Below are positions 24,954 to 32,568 of a DNA stretch of 64,000 bases, one piece after another. The translations under genes were made by a program, and so were the position numbers. Origin of the DNA: Xylophilus sp. GOD-11R (lineage in GTDB: Bacteria > Pseudomonadota > Gammaproteobacteria > Burkholderiales > Burkholderiaceae_C). Positions within the stretch are counted from its first letter, which is position 1. Each line of letters opens with the position of its first letter. The stretch is from NCBI RefSeq assembly GCF_033546935.1, contig NZ_CP137854.1, positions 682,001-746,000 of the forward strand, written 5' to 3'. Under the pieces are notes generated by a model that was not told the DNA's origin, did no database searches, and worked only from the letters and a program-made list of their open reading frames with translations.

Positions 24954-25634
24954 TCAGGCGGCGAGCGCCTTGGCGATGTCGTTGCTGGGCGGCCGGCGGT
25001 CGAAGGCGAGGTTTTCCTCGACGTGCTGCAGATGCTCGTCCATCAGCCGGGCGGCCCGTTCGGCGTCGCGCGCGGCCAGGGCCTTCACGATCTCTGCATG
25101 CTCCTCGTAGGAATGCGTGGCGGCGGCCGACGATTGGTACATGAGCGTGATGAGGGCGCAGCGCGAGATGAGGTCGTCGAGCAGCTGGGCCAGGACGGTG
25201 TTGCCCATGAGCTCGGCCATGCGCACGTGGAAGTCGCCGAGCAGCTCGGTGCGGCCGGTGATGTCGTCACGCTCCACGGCGGCCTTTTCCAGGGCGACAT
25301 GGTTCTTGAGCGCCTTGATGCGCGCTGGCGTCATGGTGCGCACGAAGTCGCGCGCCATGCCGGATTCGAGCATGCGGCGCACCGCGAACACCTGCCGTGC
25401 CTCGTCGGCCGAAGGCGCCGAGACGAAAGCCCCGCGCGCCGGCTCCAGCCGCACCAGCCGGTTCTGCGCGAGCTGGAACAAAGCTTGCCTCACCAGGGTG
25501 CGCGACACCCCGAAATGGTCGGCCAGCTTCTGTTCGGCCAGCTTGGCACCGGGATGGAGCCGATGCTCGACGATCGCCCGGGTGAGGGATTCGACGATGG
25601 CGGAGGTCGAGGAACCGGCGGAAGGTGTCTGCAT
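24954..25634 (-). CDS. GntR-family (FCD) regulator of purine catabolism
   Basis: A 226-aa regulator starting at ATG 25634 (MQTPSAGSSTSAIVESLTRA); an earlier in-frame start at 25682 would lie inside the operator. The N-terminal winged helix has KLAEQKLADHFGVSRTLVRQ (recognition helix about residues 45-60); the C-terminal FCD domain (about residues 85-210) has the metal-binding FHVRMAELMGN and EEHAEIVKAL histidine motifs. FCD regulators usually bind small organic acids. It is divergent from uraH across a region with a perfect palindrome, heads the puuE operon, and by context controls the whole purine cluster. Confidence 0.92.
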   Translation of the reverse strand: MQTPSAGSSTSAIVESLTRAIVEHRLHPGAKLAEQKLADHFGVSRTLVRQALFQLAQNRLVRLEPARGAFVSAPSADEARQVFAVRRMLESGMARDFVRTMTPARIKALKNHVALEKAAVERDDITGRTELLGDFHVRMAELMGNTVLAQLLDDLISRCALITLMYQSSAAATHSYEEHAEIVKALAARDAERAARLMDEHLQHVEENLAFDRRPPSNDIAKALAA

Positions 25635-25667
25635 GAACGGCGGATGAAGGCGAGGCCTGTCGGAAAG

Positions 25668-25687
25668 CAAAAGTGTATACACTTTTG
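25668..25687. promoter_or_regulatory. 20-bp perfect palindromic operator between gntR and uraH
   Basis: The palindrome CAAAAGTGTA/TACACTTTTG lies between the divergent GntR regulator and uraH. The core GTGTATACAC fits the TNGTNNNACNA type of site recognised by FadR/FCD-group GntR proteins. It is most likely bound by the adjacent regulator and would control both directions. A related sequence occurs before puuD. Confidence 0.85.
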
Positions 25688-25763
25688 GTCGACCGTGGAC
25701 GCCTCGGCCCGAGTGGAGCCGGCGGCGCGCGAATTATTCTTTACCCAAGCAAGGAGCATTCCG

Positions 25764-26114
25764 ATGGGCCTCAGTACCCATGTTCTCGACACCATGCACG
25801 GCTGCCCGGCGGCGGGCATGGAGATCGCGCTTTTTCGCACCGAGGGCGAGCAGGTCACGCTGGTGAGCCGCTACACCCTCAATGCCGACGGTCGCACCGA
25901 CACCCCGCTGTTCGACGCCGCTTCGCTGCGCGCCGGTACCTACCGGCTGGTGTTCGACGTGGCCGGCTACTTCGGGCAGCGCGGCGTGAGCCTGCCGCAG
26001 CCGAGCTTTCTGAACCGGGTGCAGCTCGACTTCGGCGTGGCCGACGTCAGTCAGCACTATCACGTGCCGCTGCTGGTCAGCCCGTGGAGCTACTCCACCT
26101 ACCGCGGGTCCTGA
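25764..26114 (+). CDS. uraH: 5-hydroxyisourate hydrolase (transthyretin-like)
   Basis: A 116-aa protein of the transthyretin-like fold that hydrolyses 5-hydroxyisourate to OHCU, the substrate of the UraD half of the fusion protein. Conserved family motifs: N-terminal LSTHVLDTMHGCPAAGM, YTLNADGRTDTPLFD, and the C-terminal YHVPLLVSPWSYSTYRGS signature. ATG 25764 is preceded by AAGGAG at 25751-25756. It lies 76 bp downstream of the palindromic operator. A short gap follows before the convergent lipoprotein-like gene. Confidence 0.97.
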   Translation: MGLSTHVLDTMHGCPAAGMEIALFRTEGEQVTLVSRYTLNADGRTDTPLFDAASLRAGTYRLVFDVAGYFGQRGVSLPQPSFLNRVQLDFGVADVSQHYHVPLLVSPWSYSTYRGS

Positions 26115-26132
26115 GCCTTGCGACGCCGCTGC

Positions 26133-26645
26133 TCAGTTCTGGCCTTCGGTGAGGGTGTCGAGCTGGAACTTGCCGCTCTTGTCCCACAGCCAGGTGTCGG
26201 TATAGGTCATGCGACCGATGCGGGCCGGCGCCGGAAAGGGCGAGGCGCGCCGGATGGTGGCTTCGATCTCCTTGATGACTTCCGGCGCATGGCGCGGCGC
26301 GCGCATCCAGCTCATGCCGGTGACCCGGCCGGTGGCGTCCAGATGCACCTGCAAGGTGCCGATGGCGTAGAGCAGCGGCGGCAGCTTGCCTTTGTAGATG
26401 CGTTCGGCGTTCAGGCCGTAGAGGTGGGTGGCGCCGTCCTGCCGGTAGGCACGTTCGGTGGTGGCGGCCGAGACGCGGGCCGAGCCCTTCTGTGCCGGCA
26501 CGGGGCCGATCACCGCCGGGGCCGTGGCGGGCGGCCCGCCGGTGGGCACCTGTTCGGGCGGTGCGGAGCGGCAGGAGCAGAGCAGGGCGGCGATACCGCC
26601 GAAAAGCGCGGCGATGCGACGGGACAGCGATCGGGGAGCAGGCAT
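26133..26645 (-). CDS. Putative lipoprotein with TonB-like C-terminal domain
   Basis: A 170-aa exported protein starting at ATG 26645 (MPAPRSLSRRIAALFGGIAA). The lipobox LCSC follows a hydrophobic segment, so it is probably lipid-anchored. The C-terminal half resembles a TonB-like energy-transducer fold (YAIGTLQVHLDATGRVTGM and the APRHAPEVIKEIEATIRRAS, SPFPAP segments), with a Trp-rich end TWLWDKSGKFQLDTL. Function is unknown. It lies between uraH and xdhC in convergent/divergent orientation, so it is not obviously part of the purine operon. Confidence 0.7.
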   Translation of the reverse strand: MPAPRSLSRRIAALFGGIAALLCSCRSAPPEQVPTGGPPATAPAVIGPVPAQKGSARVSAATTERAYRQDGATHLYGLNAERIYKGKLPPLLYAIGTLQVHLDATGRVTGMSWMRAPRHAPEVIKEIEATIRRASPFPAPARIGRMTYTDTWLWDKSGKFQLDTLTEGQN

Positions 26646-26698
26646 AACCTGCGAGTGTCGCCGCAGTCGGCCGCCCCGGAGCGGCCGAGGTGCTGCGG

Positions 26699-27529
26699 AT
26701 GAACCCGCTGCGCCGACTGCTGCAAGGCCTGGCCGCCGCCCGCGCGGTGCTGGTCGAGGTCGAATCCACCCAGGGCTCGGCACCGCGCGAGGCCGGCACC
26801 TGGATGGCGGTGTTCGCCGACCGCATCGTGGCGACCATCGGCGGCGGCCGGCTGGAATTCGACGCCGTCGCCGCCGCCCGCGCTCTGCTGGCCGAACCCT
26901 CGCGGACCGCGCTGGCCAGCCGCCGCTACGCGCTGGGGCCATCGCTCGGCCAGTGTTGCGGTGGCGTGGTCGTGCTGCGCTACACGGCGGTCGACGCCGC
27001 CGATATTCCCGCCCTGCGGCAAAGGCTCGCCGGCGCGCAGGTGCCGGTGGCGCTGTTCGGCGGCGGCCATGTGGGCGCGGCCCTGGCGCGGGTGCTGGCG
27101 TCGCTGCCGTTTTCGCTCACCTGGATCGACAGCCGCGACGAGATCTTTCCACCAGAGCTCGCCGAGGGCGATGCCGACATCACCTGCGAACATTCCGACC
27201 CGGTACAGGCGGCGGTGCCCGGCCTGGCGCCCGGCTCGCGGGTGCTGATCATGAGTTTCAGCCATGCCGAAGACCTGGACGTGGTGGCCGCCTGCCTGCA
27301 GCGCCGCCGCACCCGGGGCGATCTGCCCTTCATCGGCCTCATTGGCAGCCACACCAAATGGGCCACCTTCCGCGGCCGCCTGCGCGCGCGCGGTTTCTCC
27401 GATGAAGAACTGGCCGCCGTGACCTGCCCGATCGGCGTGCCGGGCATCACCGGCAAGGAGCCCGAAGTCATCGCCGTGGCGGTGGCGGCACAGTTATTGC
27501 AAACACTGGCTCCGTCGCGCGAGGCGTGA
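26699..27529 (+). CDS. xdhC: XdhC, molybdenum-cofactor chaperone for xanthine dehydrogenase
   Basis: A 276-aa protein that inserts or matures the sulfurated molybdenum cofactor for xanthine dehydrogenase. Family signatures: VLVEVESTQGSAPREAGTWM, TIGGGRLEFDAVAAARALL, YALGPSLGQCCGGVVVLRYT and GGGHVGAALARVLASLPF (Rossmann-type part), ending with LIGSHTKWATFRGRLRA and CPIGVPGITGKEPEVIAV. ATG 26699 is preferred over the in-frame GTG at 26690. The catalytic subunits xdhA/xdhB are not in the window, so they lie elsewhere or are absent. Confidence 0.93.
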   Translation: MNPLRRLLQGLAAARAVLVEVESTQGSAPREAGTWMAVFADRIVATIGGGRLEFDAVAAARALLAEPSRTALASRRYALGPSLGQCCGGVVVLRYTAVDAADIPALRQRLAGAQVPVALFGGGHVGAALARVLASLPFSLTWIDSRDEIFPPELAEGDADITCEHSDPVQAAVPGLAPGSRVLIMSFSHAEDLDVVAACLQRRRTRGDLPFIGLIGSHTKWATFRGRLRARGFSDEELAAVTCPIGVPGITGKEPEVIAVAVAAQLLQTLAPSREA

Positions 27530-27536
27530 AGCGGCT

Positions 27537-27551
27537 TTTTGTATACACTCT
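27537..27551. promoter_or_regulatory. Second GntR-type half-site upstream of puuD
   Basis: TTTTGTATACACTCT contains, on the reverse strand, AGTGTATACA, identical over 10 bases to the core of the palindrome at 25668-25687. It lies about 170 bp before the puuD start, directly after xdhC, and is the likely control site of puuD and the deaminase gene. Confidence 0.65.
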
Positions 27552-27708
27552 CGCGCACAAAAAAACAGGCCGCAGCGGAGCATGGGATTTCTTTCTTTTC
27601 GAAGGGAGATGACCCCGGTTCGCGGCCCATGCTGCTCAGAGCGCCCGCAGTGGTGAGCAGCGGTCATAAAGAAAGACGGCGACGCCCCTCGCCGCAAGGT
27701 CACGACCG

Positions 27709-28938
27709 ATGGAAAGCTATCTTCTCGACTGGGCCAACCTGCTGCTGCGCTGGGTCCACGTCATCACCGCCATCGCCTGGGTGGGCTCCTCCTTCTATTT
27801 CGTCTTTCTCGACAGCAGCCTGACGACGCCGGAAGAAGAAAAACTGCGCGGCGAGGGCGCCACCGGCGAACTCTGGGCGGTGCACGGCGGCGGCTTCTAC
27901 CACCCGGTCAAGTACCAGGTGCAGCCGCCCAAGCTGCCGTCGCACCTGCACTGGTTTTTCTGGGAGAGCTACACCACCTGGCTCACCGGCTTCTCGCTGT
28001 TCACGGTGTCCTACCTGTGGAACGCCGGCACCTATCTCATCGACAAGTCGCGCATGGACTGGCAGCCGGGCGCGGCCATCGCCGTGGCGCTGTCGTTCCT
28101 GGTGGTGTTCTGGATGCTCTACGACTTCGTCTGCCAGACCTTCGGCAAGCGCAAGAACGGCGACGCCATCGTCGGCGGCATCCTGCTGGTGCTGGTGTGC
28201 GCCGCCTCCTGGCTGGCCTGCCACTGGTTCGCCGGGCGAGCGGCCTTTCTGCTGGTGGGCGCGATGATCGCCACCACCATGAGCGCCAACGTGTTCTTCT
28301 GGATCATCCCGGGCCAGAAGAAGGTGCTGGAATCGATCAAGGCCGGCCGGCCGGTGGACCCGATCCACGGCCAGCGCGGCAAGCAGCGCAGCGTGCACAA
28401 CACCTACTTCACGCTGCCGGTGATCTTCGCGATGCTGTCCAACCACTACAGCTTCACCTACAGCCATCCGCAGAACTGGGCGGTGCTCATTTTGATGATG
28501 TTCGCCGGCGCGGCGATCAGGCAGTTCTTCGTGCTGCGCCACGGCTACAAGCTCGGCCGCAACCGGCATCCCCTCGCCTATGCCGCCGTCGGCGTGGCGG
28601 TGATCGCCGCCGTCATCTGGTGGCTGCGGCCGGCGCCCGCTGCGCCTTTGACGCCCGAGCAGGCGGCCGCAGCCGCTGCCGCAGCCGCCTCGCCGGCCGG
28701 TTACGCCCAACTCAAGCCGGTGCTGGAGCAGCGCTGCTACCTGTGCCACGGCGCCACGATGCAGATGAAGAACGTGCGCCTGGACTCGCCCGAATCGGTG
28801 AAGCAGCATGCCGACGCCATCTACCAGCAGGCGGTGGTCAGCAAGATCATGCCGCTCAACAACGCCACCGGCATCACCGACGCCGAGCGCGCCCTCATCG
28901 GCCGCTGGTTCCAGGCCGGCGCCAGCGTCGCGCCATGA
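27709..28938 (+). CDS. puuD: Urate hydroxylase PuuD with C-terminal cytochrome c
   Basis: A 409-aa integral membrane urate oxidase. Eight or so membrane segments (WANLLLRWVHVITAIAWVGSS, WFFWESYTTWLTGFSLFTVSY, AAFLLVGAMIATTMSANVFF, NWAVLILMMFAGAAIRQFFV) with conserved WVHVITAIAWVGSS and HNTYFTLPVIFAMLSNHY histidines. A C-terminal haem-binding domain follows an Ala/Pro-rich linker: CYLCHGATM (CxxCH), with Met axial-ligand candidate in KIMPLNNATG. The PuuD family oxidises urate to 5-hydroxyisourate, feeding electrons to the respiratory chain. Coupled by ATGA to the deaminase downstream. It supplies the substrate of UraH. Confidence 0.93.
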   Translation: MESYLLDWANLLLRWVHVITAIAWVGSSFYFVFLDSSLTTPEEEKLRGEGATGELWAVHGGGFYHPVKYQVQPPKLPSHLHWFFWESYTTWLTGFSLFTVSYLWNAGTYLIDKSRMDWQPGAAIAVALSFLVVFWMLYDFVCQTFGKRKNGDAIVGGILLVLVCAASWLACHWFAGRAAFLLVGAMIATTMSANVFFWIIPGQKKVLESIKAGRPVDPIHGQRGKQRSVHNTYFTLPVIFAMLSNHYSFTYSHPQNWAVLILMMFAGAAIRQFFVLRHGYKLGRNRHPLAYAAVGVAVIAAVIWWLRPAPAAPLTPEQAAAAAAAAASPAGYAQLKPVLEQRCYLCHGATMQMKNVRLDSPESVKQHADAIYQQAVVSKIMPLNNATGITDAERALIGRWFQAGASVAP

Positions 28939-30341
28939 GCGACGCGCGCACCCTGCTGATCCGCAACGCCCGCTGCATCGCCACCCAGGACGACGCCGGC
29001 ACCGAGCTGCGCGATGCCTCGATCCTGATACGGGGCAAGGTCATCGAGGCCATCGGCCCGGCCGACGCCATGCCGCTCATGGCCGACGAGGTCATCGACG
29101 CGCGCGGGCACCTGGTCACGCCCGGGCTGGTGAACACGCACCACCACATGTACCAGTCGCTCACCCGGGCGATTCCCGGCGTGCAGGATGCGGAACTGTT
29201 CTCCTGGCTGCGCGGCCTCTATCCGATCTGGGCCGGGCTCACGCCGGAGATGGTGCGGGTGTCCACCCAGGTCGCCATGGCCGAACTGCTGCTGTCGGGC
29301 TGCACCACCAGCAGCGACCACCTCTATATCTATCCCAACGGCGTGCGGCTCGACGACAGCATTGAAGCCGCCGCGGCGATCGGCATGCGCTTCACCGCCT
29401 CGCGCGGCAGCATGAGCGTCGGCCAGAGCCAGGGCGGGCTGCCGCCGGACGCCGTGGTGGAGCGCGAAGACGCCATCCTGCGCGACACCCGCCGGCTGAT
29501 CGAAACCCACCACGACGCCAGCCACGGCGCCATGACGCAGGTGGCGGTGGCGCCCTGTTCGCCGTTCAGCGTCAGCCGCGCGCTCATGCGCGACAGCGCC
29601 GAACTCGCGCGCGCCTACGGCGTGCGGCTGCACACCCACCTGGCAGAGAACGACCACGACATCGCCTACAGCCGCGAGAAGTTCGGCGCCAGCCCGGCCG
29701 AATACGCCGAGTCGCTCGGCTGGCTCGGCCAGGACGTCTGGCATGCCCACTGCGTCAAGCTCGACGGGCCCGGCATCGGCCTCTTTGCTCGCAGCGGCAC
29801 CGGCGTGGCGCACTGCCCCTGCAGCAACATGCGGCTGGCCTCGGGCATCGCCCCGGTACGCCGCATGTTGGATGCCGGCGTGCCCGTCGGCCTGGGCGTT
29901 GACGGCAGCGCCAGCAACGACGGCGCCGACCTGCTGGGCGAGGCCCGCCAGGCGCTGCTGCTGGCCCGCGTCGGCCGTGCGTTGGAACCCTTCGGCTGCG
30001 ACCACGGTCCGGCCGAGATGACCGCCCGCGACGCGCTGGCCTTGGCCACACGCGGCGGCGCCCGGGTGCTCGGCCGCGCGCACGACATCGGGCAGATCGC
30101 GGTCGGCTACTGCGCCGACCTGGCGCTGTTCGACCTGGGCTCGCTCGCCTTCGCCGGCGGCGCGGTACACGACCCGGTCGGGTCGCTGCTGCTGTGCGCC
30201 AGCGCGCCGGCGGCGTGGACGGTGGTCGACGGACGCGTCGTCGTGCGGCAAGGCCGGCTCGCCACGGTGGAACTGGAGCCGCTGATCGAGCGGCACAACC
30301 GGCTGGCGATGGAGCTGGCCGAGGCGGCACGAGCGGCCTGA
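28935..30341 (+). CDS. 8-oxoguanine deaminase-like amidohydrolase
   Basis: A 468-aa amidohydrolase-superfamily enzyme. The metal site is complete: VNTHHHMYQSLTRA (HxH), HTHLAENDHD, HAHCVKLDGPG and the Asp in GLGVDGSASNDGADLLGEA. Relatives are 8-oxoguanine deaminase and the hydroxyatrazine/TrzN-type s-triazine hydrolases; position after puuD favours a purine base (making urate from 8-oxoguanine). It overlaps puuD by four bases (ATGA). Name transfer between these relatives is often unreliable, so substrate is inferred only from context. Confidence 0.88.
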   Translation: MSDARTLLIRNARCIATQDDAGTELRDASILIRGKVIEAIGPADAMPLMADEVIDARGHLVTPGLVNTHHHMYQSLTRAIPGVQDAELFSWLRGLYPIWAGLTPEMVRVSTQVAMAELLLSGCTTSSDHLYIYPNGVRLDDSIEAAAAIGMRFTASRGSMSVGQSQGGLPPDAVVEREDAILRDTRRLIETHHDASHGAMTQVAVAPCSPFSVSRALMRDSAELARAYGVRLHTHLAENDHDIAYSREKFGASPAEYAESLGWLGQDVWHAHCVKLDGPGIGLFARSGTGVAHCPCSNMRLASGIAPVRRMLDAGVPVGLGVDGSASNDGADLLGEARQALLLARVGRALEPFGCDHGPAEMTARDALALATRGGARVLGRAHDIGQIAVGYCADLALFDLGSLAFAGGAVHDPVGSLLLCASAPAAWTVVDGRVVVRQGRLATVELEPLIERHNRLAMELAEAARAA

Positions 30342-30347
30342 TGCGAT

Positions 30348-30364
30348 GCGGGCCGCCGGCCCGC
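30348..30364. terminator. Hairpin between the deaminase and TetR genes
   Basis: A 7-bp GC-rich stem (GCGGGCC 30348-30354 / GGCCCGC 30358-30364) with a 3-nt loop lies between the convergent deaminase and tetR genes. No T-run; probably a rho-helped or bidirectional stop. Confidence 0.45.
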
Positions 30365-30371
30365 GATGCGC

Positions 30372-30935
30372 TCAGTTTTCCAGTGCCGCGAGCAGCGCGC
30401 GCAGGTCGGCGGCGGCGTTGTCGGGCGCGCCGATCTGCGCCTGCACGATCGCGCCATCCACGGCCAGCGCGGCCATGGCGGCGGTGCGGTCGGCGCTGGT
30501 GTCGTCGGCCGGCAGCAGGGCGCGTATCACCTCGCCCATCTCGCGTTTGTGCGCCGCCGCCGCAGCGCGGGTGTCGGCCGGATCGCCGCCGGTCTCGGCC
30601 ACGGCGTTGATGAAGGCGCAGCCGCGAAAGCCCGGCTGCGTGAACCATTCCTGCATCGCATCGGCCAGTGCCGACAGTCCGCGCGAGGCGCCGCCGTGCC
30701 GGCCGAGGGCGTCGACGAACCAGCCCATCCAGAGATCGTGCCGATAGTCGAGAAAGGCGCGCACCAGGACGTCCTTGCTTGGGAAATGTCGGTAGAAGGT
30801 GACCTTGGTCACCGCCGCCTCGGCGATCACCCGGTCGATACCGGTGGCGCGGATGCCGTCGCGGTAGAAGAGGGCGTGTGCGGTGCGCAGCAGCCGGTCG
30901 CGGGCGGCAGAGGTCTCGAGGGTCATCGTTCGCAT
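30372..30935 (-). CDS. TetR-family regulator
   Basis: A 187-aa TetR repressor. N-terminal helix-turn-helix: RDRLLRTAHALFYRDGIRAT, GIDRVIAEAAVTKVTFYRHF (recognition helix about residues 35-45), PSKDVLVRAFLDYR. The C-terminal ligand domain has GCAFINAVAETGGDP, found in the group of small-molecule-responsive TetR proteins next to oxidoreductase or SnoaL-like genes. It is divergent from the DUF1348 gene over a gap holding two similar operators. Probably represses itself and the neighbour; the ligand is unknown. Confidence 0.9.
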   Translation of the reverse strand: MRTMTLETSAARDRLLRTAHALFYRDGIRATGIDRVIAEAAVTKVTFYRHFPSKDVLVRAFLDYRHDLWMGWFVDALGRHGGASRGLSALADAMQEWFTQPGFRGCAFINAVAETGGDPADTRAAAAAHKREMGEVIRALLPADDTSADRTAAMAALAVDGAIVQAQIGAPDNAAADLRALLAALEN

Positions 30936-30939
30936 TCTA

Positions 30940-30992
30940 GTAGACAGGTTCGTCTACCTTGGGTATCGTGACATGTAGACAAGTCTGTCCAC
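30940..30992. promoter_or_regulatory. Two TetR-type operators between tetR and the DUF1348 gene
   Basis: Operator 1 is GTAGAC-6 bp-GTCTAC (30940-30957), a perfect inverted repeat. Operator 2 is GTAGAC-6 bp-GTCCAC (30975-30992), same layout with one mismatch, 35 bp later. The 18-bp length and divergent position are typical for TetR control of both promoters. Confidence 0.8.
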
Positions 30993-31027
30993 TTTCATCC
31001 TTCATTCTTTCGAGGAGTCGATCCGCC

Positions 31028-31495
31028 ATGGAAACCAAGCCGCCGCTGCCGCCCTTTACCGCCGAATCCGCCGCGCAGAAGGTGCGCATGGCCGAAGACG
31101 CCTGGAATTCGCGCGATGCGGATCGGGTGGTGCAGGTCTACACGCACGACACGCGCTGGCGCAACCGGGCGGAGTTTCCGGTCGGCCGGGAGCAGGTACA
31201 CGGATTTCTGGTGCGCAAATGGCAACGCGAACTGGACTACCGGCTGATCAAGGAGTTGTGGGCCTTCACCGGCAACCGCATCGCGGTGCGTTTCGCCTAC
31301 GAATGGCACGACGACTCGGGGCAGTGGTTCCGCAGTTACGGAAACGAGAACTGGGAGTTCAATGAACAGGGGCTGATGCAGCGGCGGTTCGCGAGCATCA
31401 ACGATCTGCCGATTGCCGAAGGAGATCGCCTGTTCTTCTGGCCGCTGGGGCGGCGGCCGGACGATCATGCGGGCTTGTCGGACCTGGGTTTGTAG
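31028..31495 (+). CDS. DUF1348 / SnoaL-like (NTF2 fold) protein
   Basis: A 155-aa cone-fold protein starting at ATG 31028 ([20 protein letters not shown]). Family signatures: [80 protein letters not shown] and the C-terminal [15 protein letters not shown]1348 proteins are small NTF2-like enzymes of unknown reaction, commonly paired with a TetR regulator as here, and often found induced by aldehyde- or flavonoid-type compounds. No membrane segment or signal peptide. Confidence 0.9.
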   Translation: METKPPLPPFTAESAAQKVRMAEDAWNSRDADRVVQVYTHDTRWRNRAEFPVGREQVHGFLVRKWQRELDYRLIKELWAFTGNRIAVRFAYEWHDDSGQWFRSYGNENWEFNEQGLMQRRFASINDLPIAEGDRLFFWPLGRRPDDHAGLSDLGL

Positions 31496-31515
31496 ATCGC
31501 ACCTCCGCCCGGCGC

Positions 31516-32469
31516 TCAGCTCGACCAGAGCGCGCCGCGCACCGCGGCCGGCGCGGCTTCGCGGATCGTTTCCAGAAAACGGCGCAGGCGCGCGGGGTAG
31601 TAGCGCGCATGCGGATAGACGAGGTACATCGGCAGGGGCGCGGCCTGCCAGTCGGGCAGCAGATGCTGCAGCCGGCCGGCGGCGATGTCTTCGTTGAGCA
31701 CCCAGGCCGAGCCGACGGCCACACCCACGCCGAGCAGGGCGGCGCTGCGCAGGGCGTACAGGCTGTCGGTGGCCAGCCGGGGCTGGAAATGGACGCGGTG
31801 CCGCTCGCCGCTGGCCGCGTTGCTCAATGCCATCTCGGTGCGATAGAAGGCGCGCAGCGACAGCCAGGGCAGCTCGGCCAGTTGCGCCGGATGGTCGACG
31901 ACGGGCCGGTCGCGCAGCAGTGCGGGCGCGGCGACCACGATGCGCGGCACGTCGGCCAGGGCGATGGCGACCACGTTGGGGTCGCTCACCTCGCCGACCT
32001 GGATGGCGCAGTCGACGTTGTGGGCCACGAAGTCCGGCGCACGGTCATGCAGCAACCATTCGATGGACACGCGCGGGTAACGCGCGAGATAGTCCGCCAC
32101 CGGGCCGACCAGCTGCGCCTGTCCGAACGCATGCGGCGCCACCACCCGCAGCACACCTTCGGGCTCGTCGCCAGCGCCGCGCAGGTCGGCTTCGAAGGCA
32201 TGCCAGTCCGCCAGCAATTCGCGGGCGCCGTCGAAGCAGCGCTGCCCGTCTTCGGTGAGTGCCATCGCATGGGTGGAGCGCTTGAGCAGGCGCAGGCCGA
32301 GCTGTTTTTCGAGCAGCTGCAACCGGCGGCTGACGGTGGGCTGGGTGGTGCCCATCGAGGCGGCGGCGGCCGAGATGCTGCCGGCCTCGACGATGCGCAC
32401 GAAGGTGCTCATCAACTCGATCCGGTCACCGGATGCGGTCGAGGCGGCGCGTGGAAGGCTTTTTGTCAT
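31516..32469 (-). CDS. LysR-family regulator divergent from an MFS exporter
   Basis: A 317-aa LysR-type regulator starting at ATG 32469. The HTH lies in STFVRIVEAGSISAAAASMG, TTQPTVSRRLQLLEKQLGLR; the substrate-binding part begins near GVLRVVAPHAFGQAQLVGPV. It belongs to the group with an SRRLQLLE recognition helix that commonly controls adjacent oxidoreductases or efflux pumps. It is divergent from the MFS gene at 32569 across 99 bp, so it probably controls it. The minus strand open frame continues far upstream as an artefact of high GC. Confidence 0.9.
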   Translation of the reverse strand: MTKSLPRAASTASGDRIELMSTFVRIVEAGSISAAAASMGTTQPTVSRRLQLLEKQLGLRLLKRSTHAMALTEDGQRCFDGARELLADWHAFEADLRGAGDEPEGVLRVVAPHAFGQAQLVGPVADYLARYPRVSIEWLLHDRAPDFVAHNVDCAIQVGEVSDPNVVAIALADVPRIVVAAPALLRDRPVVDHPAQLAELPWLSLRAFYRTEMALSNAASGERHRVHFQPRLATDSLYALRSAALLGVGVAVGSAWVLNEDIAAGRLQHLLPDWQAAPLPMYLVYPHARYYPARLRRFLETIREAAPAAVRGALWSS

Positions 32470-32568
32470 GCGTAGAGCGTATATCCGGCTTGCGTTGCAC
32501 GCCACTACCGTCGCAGAAGGCTTTTGATGAAACTCCGGACCAGTCTCAGAAAAACACGGGAAACCACC

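Noticed and set aside
28017..30341. A 774-residue frame apparently fusing a long N-terminus to the deaminase
   Set aside because: The N-terminal part is a shadow of puuD; the deaminase starts at the ATG overlapping the puuD stop.
28935..30341. Naming the amidohydrolase as atrazine or hydroxyatrazine hydrolase
   Set aside because: Sequence alone cannot separate these relatives; coupling to puuD favours an 8-oxopurine.
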